64,000 nt of DNA from Physcomitrium patens (Eukaryota > Streptophyta > Bryopsida > Funariales > Funariaceae), in assembly GCF_000002425.4 (NCBI RefSeq), contig NC_037274.1:13665590-13729589 (forward strand), in the 5' to 3' direction. The translations under genes and the position numbers were made by a program. Within the stretch, counting starts at the first letter, position 1. Each line of letters begins with the position of its first letter. Under the pieces are notes generated by a model that saw only the letters and a list, made by a program, of their open reading frames with translations, was not told the DNA's origin and did not search any database. Positions 1 through 12,640 of this stretch are shown piece after piece.

Positions 1-1614
1 AAAATATTAAGTTTAGAAAGTCTATGATTTTTTGATCTGGTTTAAATTCTCTTTTATTACTAAAATTAGAATTTTAGTAGAATATTTCTTCTAAGTTCTA
101 AAAATTATAACTTGAATTAATCCAAAATCTTAATTTTCAATCTCAAGATTAATTCCTAATTTAATTATGTTTAATAAATTCCTTAAGTCTAATTCCTATA
201 TCTTTTTATTTAATTTTAAGATTTTTTAAGCTTAACTTTCATGCCATAATTTAAATGAAATAAAAATATAAAGTCACTCAATATTTTGTGCTTTTGAGAA
301 ATATTTGGTAATCATCTTTTTCTAGTTACCAACTTTTCAATAATGTAAGCCATAAGCAATTTAAAGAATAGACGGATTTTTTGCAAATTTCCAAGTAGTA
401 AGGAGTCTATTGCCCTTGGTAATGTAAGAGAATCAATTTTGAAAATTTATCACTCGGTGACCTTTAGCTCAACTTTAATGTGACTTGCTATTATGAATGC
501 AATTTGAAGTGTACTTTATTAGAAAATTTGTGTCATTAACTTCAAAGTTATAACAAATTTTTGATGATTTTTAAAGTGAGGATGAATTTTCTACTTCAAT
601 AGTTTAGAATAATTAACTTCAAAAAAATATAGCTTAATACCTATTGATGTTTTGTCATCAAATCCTTTTTCTTTAAAAAAAAACTTACTAATTTTAGTTT
701 TAGGAAAAAATTAGAGTTGCTAACTTTGAATCACTAGCTAATTTTTAGTGAATTTTTAAATAGAAGGAATCTATTACCAACCTAGCATAAGTATTTCTAT
801 TTGGAAAAAAACCATATCTCAAGCATTTCGGGTCGGATTTCCACAACATTTATGAAAGTAGAAGCACACTAGAGTTGATCTTGATCACATCAAATTTCAC
901 ATACATTGGAGTCTCAAGAAAGTTTCAATGAATTTTTGAGTGGCAAAAGTGGCTGCCTACAACTTGACAAACTGAAGATATGTTAATTTTTTTGTCTCTA
1001 ATCATCCTCCAATTACATTCTTTTAACACCTAATCTACTATATTAGTTCTCATTTGTTTTATTATTATTAATAAATATAATTTAATAATTTTTGAGAATT
1101 TTTTCCTCATTCCAGTAATTAATGGTAAAGTTTCATCTTTTCATCGATCTTTATATTTAAAAGATAAATGAAAATAAAAATTATCCTTATCTTTTTATTT
1201 TCACCTTTTACTTTTTATTGTAGTTTATAAATTTTATTTTTTACCTTTAAATTTTTTTATTATAGTTGTTTTTAAATTTTTCACTTGATTTTTTAGTGAT
1301 TAATTCTAACTTATTTTATTTTATTTTATTTTATTTTTATTCGTAATTTTTAAAGTTTAAGCTGGATCAAATAAACCTTAGAAGAAAATTGACTTATTAG
1401 ACTATAAAGTTTAAGAATTCATAAAAATCATATATTTGACTTATTGTATTTAGTTGGATTAATTATGATTATTATATCATTTATTTATTTTTATTTTTAT
1501 TTATTTAGTTATTTAGTTATTTTTTATATTTATGATTTAAGTGCCTATATTGGTTAATATTTAATTTTAATCTAAGTTACAATTGAATCAAATGGAACTT
1601 AAGAGAGAAAAGAA
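1..1614. other. AT-rich stretch without recognisable gene
   Basis: I see no ORF of substance, no RNA gene and no recognisable transposon homology here. The sequence is low-complexity A+T, with runs such as repeated attttatttt words near 1310-1340. It may be very old transposon DNA. The right end is the approximate point where homology to the chromovirus pol of element F begins. Confidence 0.6.
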
Positions 1615-2433
1615 AAAATTGCTCATAGGCATCTACGTTATTCTTTTGTTGTTTTTAGGATTCTTTTAATTGTGCCTTCATTATAATTCGAATAAATGAT
1701 TTGTCATATTTTTTGCTGCAAGATTATCAACTTTTAAAAAGTCAAAAGCATCAAATAATGGATGATAATCATAATTAGTAAAAAAAAAGTATTTGTTGTA
1801 TAGAAGAATGTACTGTATTATTATAAGCAAACTTTACTAATAGCAAAAAAATTGTTCAATTATCTTATTGGTAGTTGATGGTACTCCTCAAATATTGCTT
1901 CAAAACTTCATTTATATGCTTTATTTGTTTATTAGTTTGAGGATAGAAAGCTAAAGATAGTTTTATATCTACTTTTAAAATCTTGAAAAGCATTCTTTAA
2001 AATCTTGATACAAATTGGTTTTCTCCTATCCAATATAATATCTTTGGATAATCCATGATAGCAATAGATATTGTCAAAGAAAAGCCTAGCTATTTTTTCA
2101 TCTATGATAGATTTCGTACATGATAAAAAATGTGCCATCTTAGTGAAATAATCTACTATCGTGAATACAGAGTCATAAAAACTTGAGATTGGAAGCTCCA
2201 TGATAAAATCTATAAAAATAAAAGACTATAATTATTTTGGAATGGATAATAGTTGAAAAAGTCTGTAAGGTTCATGTTGAAGAATTTTTAAACATAAACA
2301 AACATTACAGGATTGTATAAAATCTTTAACTGATTTTCATATTTGAAGCCACCAAAAATTCATAAATATTAGTTCTAAAGTGTCTTTTTCCTAAAAAGCC
2401 ATAATGAACTTGAAAAATATATAATTGAGCTTC
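1615..2433 (-). pseudogene. Element F, 3' part: integrase remnant of an old chromovirus
   Basis: This is the downstream part of a decayed Ty3/gypsy chromovirus pol on the minus strand. The 89-residue open stretch at 1932-2201 is integrase core and contains recognisable FTIVDYFTKMAHF and DNIYCYHGLSKDII segments. The same segments occur in copies A, B and D of this family. Sequence towards 1615 matches the region following the integrase core in B, with many substitutions. The element is interrupted exactly at 2433/8823 by element D, and its integrase linker resumes at 8823. No LTR is found at its left end, so it is truncated or decayed there. Catalytic competence is excluded by frameshifts and stops. 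Confidence 0.75.
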
Positions 2434-2992
2434 TGTCAAGGACAAGAACATAATAAAGACAAATAAAAAAGTGAGACTTCTCTCATAGAAATATGACAAA
2501 ATAGAAATAACTTGATATATATATTAAGAAAGAAATTGAAATGGCTATTGCCAAAAGCCAAGAAAACTAAAGACCCTTGAAACTAGACTAGAAACAAGAA
2601 AGATGTTGACAAGAGTGAAGAAGGCTTCACTCTTATCTCTATATATACTATCTAACTAGGGGCTACGTGGTGACGTTCTATAAGACATCCAATATGTGTT
2701 GATTTTATAGGACACATGCTTTGACTTACAAGGCAAGTTTTTCTACGTGTAGGCCACATAGTTAACTTGGTCTTCAAGCTAACAACATGTGTGGCACATG
2801 GCCAACTTGTTGACCATGTTTCTAATCCCAAAAAGTCAATTAAAGACACCTATTAAGTCAAAGAAGCATCTAAAAAGCTTCTAGGAAGCTTCCATATCAA
2901 ATACAATAGAATTAATTTATTATTACTTACTTTTATTTACTTCTATTTATTTATACATGTAATTATTGGCTTACATGCATATGTCCGTGACA
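2434..2992 (-). repeat. 3' LTR of element D
   Basis: The left LTR of D, with terminal TG...CA. It carries the family TATA box (ctatatata on the + strand just right of 2637) and the family hairpin at 2608-2637: arms of 13 nt around a 4-nt loop, with one mismatch in this copy (tcttatc for tcttgtc). Confidence 0.93.
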
Positions 2993-3010
2993 TTACCTTC
3001 TCTTCTAGGG
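2993..3010 (-). other. Polypurine tract of element D
   Basis: Read on the minus strand this is a purine-rich run (ccctagaagagaaggtaa) immediately upstream of the 3' LTR, the expected position of the plus-strand primer. A and B have a G-richer version (agaagggggg). Confidence 0.7.
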
Positions 3011-3033
3011 ATGAGTTCCACGAAGAGCGGTCA

Positions 3034-3455
3034 TCATATGTTGAAAAAATCTATGATGCAACAAATTATATTTGCCACATACTTTGATCTTTGTTCTCTT
3101 CGAAGATGATTGATAGGGCCACTCAACCATTGGTAGTGTCCCATATCAGGGCAAGAAGACCACTTAGTTATTTGATCATTGTTAAGGCCTTCATAACTTC
3201 CTTCGAATAAAATATTTGGAACACCATCAAGAGTTGTTCCAACTTCTAGTAAAATCACCAAACATCGGGAGTCCCTTCCCAAATCGTGATACCAAACGCG
3301 TTGTATCTCGCCATCTATTCAAAAAGAATATGTCGTTCTTGAAGATCTTCATCTCGATTGCGTCGTCTTGAAGGTTGTGAAAATCTTAATATCTCATTCG
3401 AGAGATCAGTAAATAAAAGCTCTTGAGTTGAATCTGCTGGTTTTTGGTTTTTTAT
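3034..3455 (-). pseudogene. Extra 3' ORF of the chromovirus family, copy D (broken)
   Basis: Third copy of an ORF found between the pol stop and the 3' LTR in A and B. In D the start codon is ATA instead of ATG and a 1-nt deletion shifts the frame near codon 46. The C-terminal 82 codons (3034-3282) are open and align residue by residue with A and B, including GRDSRCLVILLEVGTT, ILFEGSYEGLNNDQIT and the terminal IIDF(F/L)NI. The distance from the pol stop (3550) to the start is 95 nt, as in A and B. No known family is recognised. Conservation across three copies of different age in sense orientation argues it was once coding. Confidence 0.7.
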
Positions 3456-3549
3456 CTCTTGAGTGTGACAACTACAAAGAAGCTACAAACAAGGATTGAA
3501 AGTAGAATGTTATCTTACCTAGATCTTGTTTCTTTTATAAGGAAGGTTT

Positions 3550-6500
3550 TTATCTTAATTTTGATAGATGTCGTCAATGAAAAGCCTCTACCGCCTTTGC
3601 TGCATTTGCAAGATTCTTTACTGGCTTCCATGTGCATTCACTAATATCATATCCGCACCAATGGAGAAGATATTCCAATTTATTTTAGTGTCGCCTTGAA
3701 TCTAGGACGTCTTCCACTTCAAACTCTTCATTATTGTCCACTTCTATAGGAAGAGGTAGAGCTTGTCTTCTTCTTGATATGTCCACTATCTTATATGATT
3801 CAAGAAGAGACACATAGAATATTGGATGGATTTTCATTGACTCTGGTAGATGTAAATGATATGCAACTAGTTTGATTTGTGTAGAAATAGAAAATGGTCC
3901 AAGCCTTCCATAGTCCAACTTGTCACAAGTATGAGTGGTCTTGATATTGTGACGAAGTAACCATACCTTATCACCCATGTGAAATGGTAGTTGTTCTTTT
4001 CAATAAATATCCGCATTGACCTTTTATTATTCTTGAGCTTCTTTTAATTGTGCCTTCATTGTTGCATGTAGCTCTGACAAATGAATTGCCAAATCTTTTA
4101 CAACAAGATTATCAACTTTTGAAAAGTCAAAAGTATCAAGTCGTAGATCATAACCATAATTAGTAAAGAAAGGAGTTTGTTTTGTAGAAGATTGTACCAT
4201 GTTATTGTAAGCAAACTCTACCAATGGCAAAAGAATTGTCTAATCATCTTATTGGTAGTTAATAGTACATCTTAAATACTGCTCCAAAACTTAATTAACA
4301 CGCTCCGTTTGTCCATCAATTTGAAGATGGAATATTGAAGATAGTGTTATATCCACTTTTAAAATCTTAAAAAGAATCCACCAAAATCTTGATACAAATT
4401 GAGTTCCCCTATCTGATATAATATCCTTGGGTAATCCATGATAGCGATAGATATTGTCAAAAAAGAGCTTAGTTGTTTCTTCACCTATGATAGATTTTGT
4501 ACATGGTACAAAATGTGCTATCTTGGTAAAATGATCTACTATCACAAATATAGGATCATCAAAATCTGAGATTGAAAGATTCATGATGAAATTCATAGAA
4601 ATAAAAGACCATGGTTGTTTTGGAATGGATAATGGCTGAAGAAGTCGATAAGGTCAATGACGATGAGTTTTTGATCTCAAGCAAACATCACAAGATTATA
4701 CAAAATCTTTGACTACTTTCCACATTTGTGGCCACCAAAAGTCCCTAGATATTAGTTCCAAAGTTTTATTGTACCCAAAATGTCCTACTACTAGAAAGTC
4801 ATGACGAGCTTGAAGAACATGTAATCGAGCTTCACCTTTCGGAACATATATGCGTCCTTCAAAATATAGTAGATTCTTCTTGAATTCAAACTTAAAAGTA
4901 TCATAAGACTTTGAAGGTTTTCACTTCATATCACAAATAAGAAGATCAAAAGACATACTTTATTGAACTTACTTAATGAAAGTTGAATCAATAATTAGTA
5001 TTGATTTCATTGCTCGAAGATGAAGATGCTCTCGCTTCAAGAGAATTATTCATTGTTGATCAAAAGCAGCATCTCTTTTCTTTGTTGCAAGATAAGATCG
5101 TCTACAGAGTACATTTGACAAACCTTGTTGTTTTCTTGATCAATAAGTGATCTTGAATTTGAATCTTGACAAAAACATACTCCAACTGGCTTGGCCACAA
5201 TTCAAAATACGTGCTAACATAAAATATTCAAGATTCTTGAGATCCATATATACTATGACTGGGTTAGAAGCACCTTCTAGATAATAGTGCAATTCTTCAA
5301 ATGAATCCACAATTGCAAGAAGTTCTTTATCGTGGATCTCGTAGTTAATCTTGGCTGTTGAAAATTTTCTAGAATGAAAAGCTATTGGATAAAGTTTATT
5401 ATCTATTCCCATTTGTGACAATACGACACTCAAAGCAAAGTCTGATGCATCTATTTTCATAAAAAAATGGCTTAAAAAAATTGACGCAATAGAAGTTTGG
5501 TGCAGAAAAAAAACTATCTTCAAAGCTTCAAATGTTATTTCTGCTTCTTGATTCTATTGAAGTTTGTCTTTGCAAGTCAAACATGTAAGTAGAGCTGCAA
5601 CTTGAGAGAAGTCTTTGATGAAGATCCGATAGTAGTTGATAAATTCCAAAAAGCATTGAACATCTCTTACCGTTTTGGAGATCTTCCAATCCATAATAGT
5701 TTAAACTTTCTTAGGATCCATCATAAGTCTATTATTTGAAATGATGTATCCTAAGAAGTCGACTTGAGTAGTGTGAAATACACACTTTTCTATCTTGAAA
5801 TAGAGTCCCGCATCTCTTAGTTTTTGTAATACTTGACAAACATGAAGTTCATGTTCTTTTAGATTCTTAAAATAGATTAAGATGTTGTCTAAGTAACAGA
5901 CAATAAAATCATCTAAAAACTACCAAAAGACATCATTTATTAGATGTTGGAATACTGTTGGTGCATTTATAAGTCCAAAAGGCATAACGTTGTATTCAAA
6001 ATGTCCATACCTTATTCAAAACGCAGTCTTACATTCATCTCCTTCTTTGATGCATATCAAATTGTATACTCCCTGCAGATCTATTTTTGTATAGATCTTA
6101 GCTTGATTCAACTAATCAAGAAGTTCAGATATCAAAGATAGCAGGTACGTATTTTTTATAGTGATTTTATTAAATCCTCGATAATCAACATACATCCGTA
6201 ATGATCTATTTTTTTTCTTCACAAATAAAATTAGAGCTCCTGCTGGAGATTTGGAATGGCATATGAAATTCTTGGCCAAATTCTCTTCAATATACTCCTT
6301 GAATTGAGCTAACTCATTTTGAGATAAATTGTAGATTGGTCCAAATGGCAGTTGTGCTCCTTCTTAAAGGTCAATTGAATAGTCATAGGAACAATATTCT
6401 AGAAGAATATCCACATTCTTTTCCTTAAATACATCTTGAAAATCTTGATATTGGCTTGAAATGCCACTTGAAGTCTTTCTACCAATAGAAACAAGTGTGG

Positions 6501-7107
6501 CATAAATGACATAAGATGATCCTTTTTTTGTAGCATGCAAGAAAGTACTTACACCTACAAATATAGGTTTAATTATACTAGACTTATGACTTTCTATTTG
6601 ATTAACTACACTCTTAGTTATACTTTCAAAAAAGTCAAGACTATGAGAAGTCCAATCTATTTTAGGATTATAATTTTTTAGTCATGATAAACCTAAAATG
6701 ATTGGTTTAGAAGGAGATCTAATAATATTAAATATTATAAAGCTACTATGACCATTAGTTGCTATTTCTATAGGAAGGGTTTCATGAGTAACATCTCCTA
6801 AAGACAACAAACAACCATCTATGATTTCTAGATGAACAGGTTTAATTTTCTTTACTAAAAATATGCTATGTCTTTTAGCAAATTTTTCATCTAAGAAACA
6901 TGCTGAGGCTCTTGAATCTAGCAAGGCAGAGGCTTTGAGATGTTAAGGTCCTAGAATAACATTTATTGTAAAACATGGAGAGGGTTTTGAGGAGAGGATA
7001 GGACCTTCACTAGGCATTGTACAAAGTTCCAGCCACACGGTTCCTATTGTAGTTGGACAAATTCGTTTTTTGACATGCTATCTTCTTAGATCGTCATACT
7101 CTTCATT
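3550..7107 (-). pseudogene. pol of element D (PR-RT-RNase H-integrase-chromodomain), broken
   Basis: Decayed Ty3/gypsy polyprotein reading right to left. Protease lies around 6682-6924, where the catalytic D-S-G is now D-S-R (MLDSRASACFLDE). Reverse transcriptase spans about 5650-6400. RNase H is at 5140-5523 (KIDASDFALSVVLSQ and [17 protein letters not shown] visible). The integrase core is at 4291-4596 (FTKIAHFVPCTKSI, YHGLPKDIISDRGTQF), followed by C-terminal pieces at 4027-4230 and 3685-3978. Many stops and indels separate these blocks. In the intact family the protein makes cDNA in the virus-like particle and inserts it; this copy cannot. The 3' end is placed at 3550 by alignment to the pol stops of A and B. 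Confidence 0.85.
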
Positions 7108-8051
7108 TTATGGTTGTGTCGTTTCTTTGGACAGTGTTGAGTATTATGCTTAGGTTTTCCACAATATAAGTACAATCCTTCTTGACGACGACAAGTCTTT
7201 TCTTGCTCAGTAAGAGGTTTGAAACGTACTGCGTCAATTTACATATCCTCTACTTCTAAATGTATCTGTTGAAGAGATATGGGTATTGGTATTCAATAAT
7301 AGTAATGTTGAGGTCCACTTATACAGTTCTCAGATTGAAATTCAAAAAGGTGATTGTCGCACTTCACAACAAAGTCAATTACTTGGCTCAATGTTTAAAG
7401 ATCAGGTAAGTTAAGCATTAATTTTTTTACCTCATATTGTAATCCGTAGAGAAATTGGCTAATAAGTGCAGCATCATCCCACTTGATATCAATTGTAAGT
7501 TGTCAAAATTGTGAAGCATACAACGTTACTAATTGATTGCCTTGTCGTAAAATATGGATTTTATTGGTTGGAACATGAATTGCATCATGTTTTCCATACA
7601 TGGATCAAAACTCCACCAAAAAAGCCTCTAAATTATCCAATATTAGATCTTGTCATTCAAAAAATGATGAAAATCATGATAATACTGAACTTGTAAGAAG
7701 CGTACCAACGAATCTAACTTGCTATCTTGGAGTTGGATAGCTTTGGGATTGAAGTTCAATCACAAGTTGTACTTGATTTATAAATCCTCAAAACTTGGAT
7801 CTGGTGCCATCAAACTTCTTGGGTAGGACAATTCTTGATTTTCTAATATTAGAAGGATGTTCCACCATAGGAAAAGGGACATGATTTGGTGCAGATATTG
7901 AAGCAACTCCAATCATTTCTATATCTTCACTTCCTTCCAATCTTGTTGTTCCTTATAGTGGTAAATTGAGTTGATGCATCACAAGTATTAACTTCTTCAA
8001 TTGCTCTTGCATTTGTGCCATTGCACTCTTCATTTTAGCAAGTACTGCTAT
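7044..8051 (-). pseudogene. gag of element D, broken
   Basis: Aligns over its length with gag of A and B (1008 versus 1005 nt). The family start ATG is ATA here (8049-8051). It encodes the capsid-like protein with a CCHC knuckle near the end, and several frame disruptions are present. The codon that is TGA in both A and B is CAA here (7334-7336). The last codons include a run that reads A AAA AAC in the gag frame (7065-7071), where A and B read G GAA AAC. The gag stop TAG is at 7044-7046. Confidence 0.75.
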
Positions 8052-8263
8052 GATAACACTTAGAAAAGAGAAGATGTCTAATATTGTTTATGACAAATAG
8101 AAGAGAGGACTTGAGAACAAAGAAAATACTAAAGACAATATCAATTTAGAAGAGGGTAATCCGCAACTTCTAATATGCTTGTGTCTTATCATGAAAAAGG
8201 GATAATCCACTCTTAATCAAGTTTTGATAAAGCTTTGATATTGTAGGTGTACTCTTATCAATC

Positions 8264-8822
8264 TGTCAAGGATAAGAATATGATAAAGACAAATAAACAA
8301 CTGAGACTTCTCTCATAGAAATATGAAAAAATAGAAATAACTTGATATATATATTAAAAAAGAAACTGGAATGGCTATTGTCAAAAGTCAAGAAAACTAA
8401 AGACCCTTGAAACTAGACTAGAAGCAAGAAAGATGTTAACAAGAGTGAAGAAGGCTTCACTCTTGTCTCTATATATACTATCTAATTAGGGACTACGTGG
8501 CGACGTTCTATAGGACCTCCAATATGTATTGACTTTATAAGACACATGCCTTGACTTACAAGGCAAGTTTTTCTACGTGTAGGCCACATAGTTAGCTTGG
8601 TCTTCAAGCTAACAACATGTGTGGCACATGGCCAACTTGTTGACCATGTTTCTAATCCCAAAAAGTCAATTAAAGATACCTATAAAGTCAAAGTAACATC
8701 TATGAAGCTTCTAAGAAGCCTCTATACTAAATACTATAGAATTAACTTATTTTTACCTACTTTTACTTACTTCTACTTATTTATATATGTAATTATTGGC
8801 TTACATGCATATGTCCGTGACA
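8264..8822 (-). repeat. 5' LTR of element D
   Basis: The right LTR of D, 559 bp, TG...CA. The family hairpin is at 8438-8467, directly beside the TATA-like tatatata. A 5-bp duplication GCTTC follows at 8823-8827. Confidence 0.93.
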
Positions 8823-10799
8823 GCTTCATATTTTAGAACATATATGCATCTTTTTAAATATAATAGATTATTCTTCAATTTAAATTTTGAAGTAGCATGA
8901 GGATTTGAAGGATTTTTTTAATATTATAAATAAGAGGATCAAAAGATATATTTGATTAAACTTATTTAATGAAAGTTGAATCAATAGTTAGTGTTGATTT
9001 TATTGTTGGAAGATGAAAATGCTCTTGCTTCAAAAAAATTATTTGTTGTTGATCAAAAATAGCATCTTCTTCTTTTGATACAAGATAAGATTGTCTAGAG
9101 AGTACACCTCATAAACCTTGTTATTTTCGTAGTTGATAAGTAATCTTAAATTCGAATCTTGACAAAAACATGCTCTAATAAGCTTTGTAATGATTCATAT
9201 TTATGTTGGTATAAAATACTTTATGTTCTTATAATCTATATATATGGTGATTGGACTAAAAGCACCTTCTTAATAATGGTACTATTCTTCAAACAAATCC
9301 ATGATTGTAAGAAGTTCTTTATTGTAAATCTTGTAGTTGATCTTGCCTATTAAAAAAAATTGGAATAAAAAGCTATTAGATGAAGTTCATTATTTTTTTT
9401 TTTTTATGATAATATTACATCTAAAATAAAGTTTGATGTGCTTATTTCTATAAAAAATGGCTTAGAAAATTCGGTATAATATAAGATTGGTGTAAAAACA
9501 AAGATTATCTTCAAGTCTTCAAATGTTACTTCTGCTTCTTGATTCTATTGAATTTTACCTTTATAAGTCAAACATTTAAGTAGAATTGTAACTTGATAGA
9601 AGTCCTTAATAAAGATTCAATAGTAATTGGTAAATTCCAAAAAATCATTTGACAACTCTTATTATTTTTGAAATCTTCCAATCCATAATAGTTTGAACTT
9701 TTTTAGGATCCATCATAAGTCCATTATTAAAAATGATGTATCTTAAAAAGTTGACTTGAATAGTATAAAATATATAATTTTTATCTTCATATAAATTCTT
9801 ATATCTCTTATTTTTTGTAATACACAACAAATATGTAGTTCATATTCTTTTATATTCTTATATAGATTAAGATAGTTTTTAGATAATCAATAAAATAAAT
9901 TGTCCAAAAACTCTCAAAAGACATCATTCATTAGATGTTGAAAAGTTTCTAGTACATTTGTAAGTCTAAAAGGCATGACATTATATTCAAAATATCCATA
10001 CCTAATTTAAAATCTAACCTTCTATTCAATTCTTTTTTAATATATATCAAATTATATGTCCCTTATAGATCAATTTTTATATAGATCTTTGATTGATTTA
10101 ACTAATCAAAAAATCCAAATATCAAAGATGGTGGATATAAGTTTTTGATGGTAATCTTATTGAGTCTTCGATAATTGACACACATTTCCAATGATCCATC
10201 TTTTTTCTTCACAAATAAAATTAGAGCTCTTATTTGAGATTTGAAATGGCATATAAAGTTCTTATCCAAATTCTCTTCAATATATTCTTTGAATTCAGCT
10301 AATTTATTTTGTGATAAAGTATAGATTGATCCAAATAATGGTTGAACTCCTTCTTCAAGGTCAATTGAACAGTCTTAGAAACAATGTTCCAAAAAACATT
10401 TACATTGTTTTTTTAAAATATATGTTGAAAATCTTGATATTGACTAGGAATATCATTTGAAGTCTTTTCACTATAAAAAATAGGTGTAGTATAAATGACA
10501 CAAGCTATCATTTTTTTGCAGCATGTAAGAAAGCTTTTGCACCTACAAATACATGTTTGCTTGCACTAGACTTATAAGTTTTTATTTGATTAGCTACATT
10601 CTTAGTTTTACTTTCAAAAAAGTTAAGTTTATAAGATATTCAATCTATTCAAGGATTATGTTTTTTTAATTATAATAAATCTAAAAATGGTTGAATTAAG
10701 AAGAGATTTAATGATATTAAATACCACAAAACTACTATAATCATTAGTTATTATTTCTAGAAGAAATGTTTCATGAATAATATCTCCAAAAGATAATTT
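8823..10799 (-). pseudogene. Element F, main part: integrase linker, RNase H, RT and protease remnants
   Basis: Continuation of the chromovirus interrupted by D. Reading right to left there are remnants of protease (about 10440-10799, ending inside the segment preceding the G-D-V-T-H-E-T motif of the intact copies), reverse transcriptase (about 9560-10330; the VNFLRYIIFNNGLMMDPKKV segment at 9645-9830 matches the RT end of A), and RNase H to integrase linker (8823-9560). The reading frame is destroyed throughout. Homology stops abruptly at 10799, where the base composition changes to the GC-rich island, so F lacks gag and its 5' LTR here. Confidence 0.75.
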
Positions 10800-12640
10800 T
10801 CTGTGTTCTCTTTCTATTGCAGGTTCACTTGCTCCTGCACTCTTCGCAATTATGTGGAGTCATAGCGAAGGAGAATTGTTTTTCATTGCAACTCATTTTG
10901 TCGGATTCGTCATTTTGTGCATTGGACCTCTTTCGACTCCTTCTCTTGGATATTTCGTACTTCATATTTCGATGACGAGGGTTTAAGTATCAAATCATTG
11001 AGAAGAGTGCGGTTGTGGGTCTTCGGGACAAGCGAATCTCGTGGGATGAGCTCTCAGAGGTACACCCTTCCGGTGTCCTGTTTCACCCATTCACCGTGCA
11101 CTTACTCACCTGCTCACTGCACAGGGCTCCACATCGTGAGTCTGGGTTTTCCGGGGTCCGCCTGCTTCCATTCTGCCATTGACGAATAAACCCAAACAAA
11201 AACATAAATAAATGAGCACGCCTGACTCGCTTGACCACGCATCCGACATTCCTCCACCCCATCCACTCACCCCTTGCAAACCTCAGTGTGTGTAACAATG
11301 GAATGATCACAGGCTCGAAAGCTTCACTCCGCTTTTGTCATCATCGGTTCCTCGCAACACCTCACTCCCTCCCCCCGACTCCCCACGCTCTCTGATCGCT
11401 CCCCCGTGCAAGGCTCATCCGAAGAAATTCAACCATTTTGTCCGTTTCACCTCAGCGGGTTTCCCCTCAGAAGCGCGGGCGTTTTCTAATCATCGCCAAA
11501 CACGGCCCACTCACTCTACCACTCTACCACCCCCACAGAGTCTCAGATATCCAAGGAAGGTTTGGAAGCTGCATTAGCTCTCCAGCCCGGCGGGGCGAAA
11601 GCTTTAGGCGGCCACTGCGAATTTTTGAGAAACAAGCCTATGAGTTCATCGTCACCGACTCTGCCCCCCTACCTCACCGCCTCACACCCACCACTCACCC
11701 ACGCAACTCCCCCAGGGATCAGATTTCTGGCTTGGCTCCTTGGAGCATGAACGCACAGCTCGAATCAGTGTCGATCATTTGGGGAAAGTATCCTCATATC
11801 CCCATGTCACCTACCACACGCTAACGTCACGCGCCTCACCCACGCAGGCTGCTCAGAGTCGGCCATGGTTTTATGGTTCGATTCATGCCAAGCGGTGTCC
11901 TCACTGCTATTCAGTAGAGGGAGCTGTCAATCCTCACCGCAGCCTCCGTTCGCCCAACAAACGCCACACCGCGCCCGCGCCGCCCCCCTCCCCCGCATCG
12001 ACACATCACCGCGCCGGGAAGGGACGCAGGGGAACCGCCTCACACACTCACAGAAACACATCAGAAGCGCAGGGACGCGTCACTTGCTTTCGCATCGGAG
12101 GGAATCCGACTAAGAATCTGCACCTCATCCTCTGCGACCACCCCTCGCTCGGACTCTCAACATCACACACAACTCGCCACGCCTCGGACCCTGTCCCGAC
12201 TCCCCCTCCACCACCGATGCCCTACCAAGTCCTCCCCGTCCCATTGCTGCCCGACCCACTCCCGCACCTGTTTCGATGCTGGCACCTCACCTACATACAT
12301 ATACTGCTCATTGGCACCCCCACGGCGCCTAGCACTGACCCCCAGCCCTAACCCTAACTCTCCAATCCAACGCGACCTGCCCACGGTTCCACCCAGCGCA
12401 CCCGTCACCCCCCCGCCCACGACCGGAACCCTCCGGGTCCGCCGGCGCGCGCTGGAGCGACAAAGGTTCGGGGTGTGCCAGTCCGGACGTTGCAGCCGCG
12501 AGGAACTCTTCACGTCAATTCTGGGTTGGATTCCATGCTGGGTTCTCAACCCAACCCTCCCCTTCTTTTCTCTTGGTGGAAGTCATCACGTTTCATGTGA
12601 TTCTGTTGTTTGTTGTTCTTGTTTTTTCTTCCTTCCTTTT
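10800..12640. other. Isolated GC-rich, CpG-rich island, identity unknown
   Basis: About 1.8 kb of C-rich sequence with many CpGs (cgcgcccgcgccgcccccct around 11968, cggcgcgcgctggagcgac around 12440) in an otherwise roughly 70% A+T window. Both edges are sharp: the left abuts truncated element F, the right passes through a T/C-rich run (12560-12655) into ordinary AT-rich DNA. Open frames exist on both strands (longest 203 codons, 11740-12351), but they overlap one another, are proline/serine/threonine/arginine-rich and show no family motif, so I read them as composition artefacts. It could be exon or promoter sequence of a host gene, captured DNA, or an assembly chimera. Confidence 0.5.

Larger units (their letters stand above)
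2434..8822 (-). mobile_element. Element D: complete but decayed chromovirus, minus strand
   Basis: A full-length LTR retrotransposon bounded by two 559-bp LTRs (2434-2992 and 8264-8822), TG...CA ends and a perfect 5-bp target duplication GCTTC (2429-2433 and 8823-8827). Order on the minus strand is 5' LTR, gag, pol, extra 3' ORF, polypurine tract, 3' LTR. By eye the LTRs differ at about 7% of positions, so it is older than A and B. It sits inside the integrase of element F, an older member of the same family. Confidence 0.93.

Noticed and set aside
11740-12351. 203-codon open frame in the GC island (and overlapping frames on both strands)
   Set aside because: Rich in P, S, T, H and R with no motif, and overlapped by open frames in the other directions; GC-rich DNA has few stops by chance.
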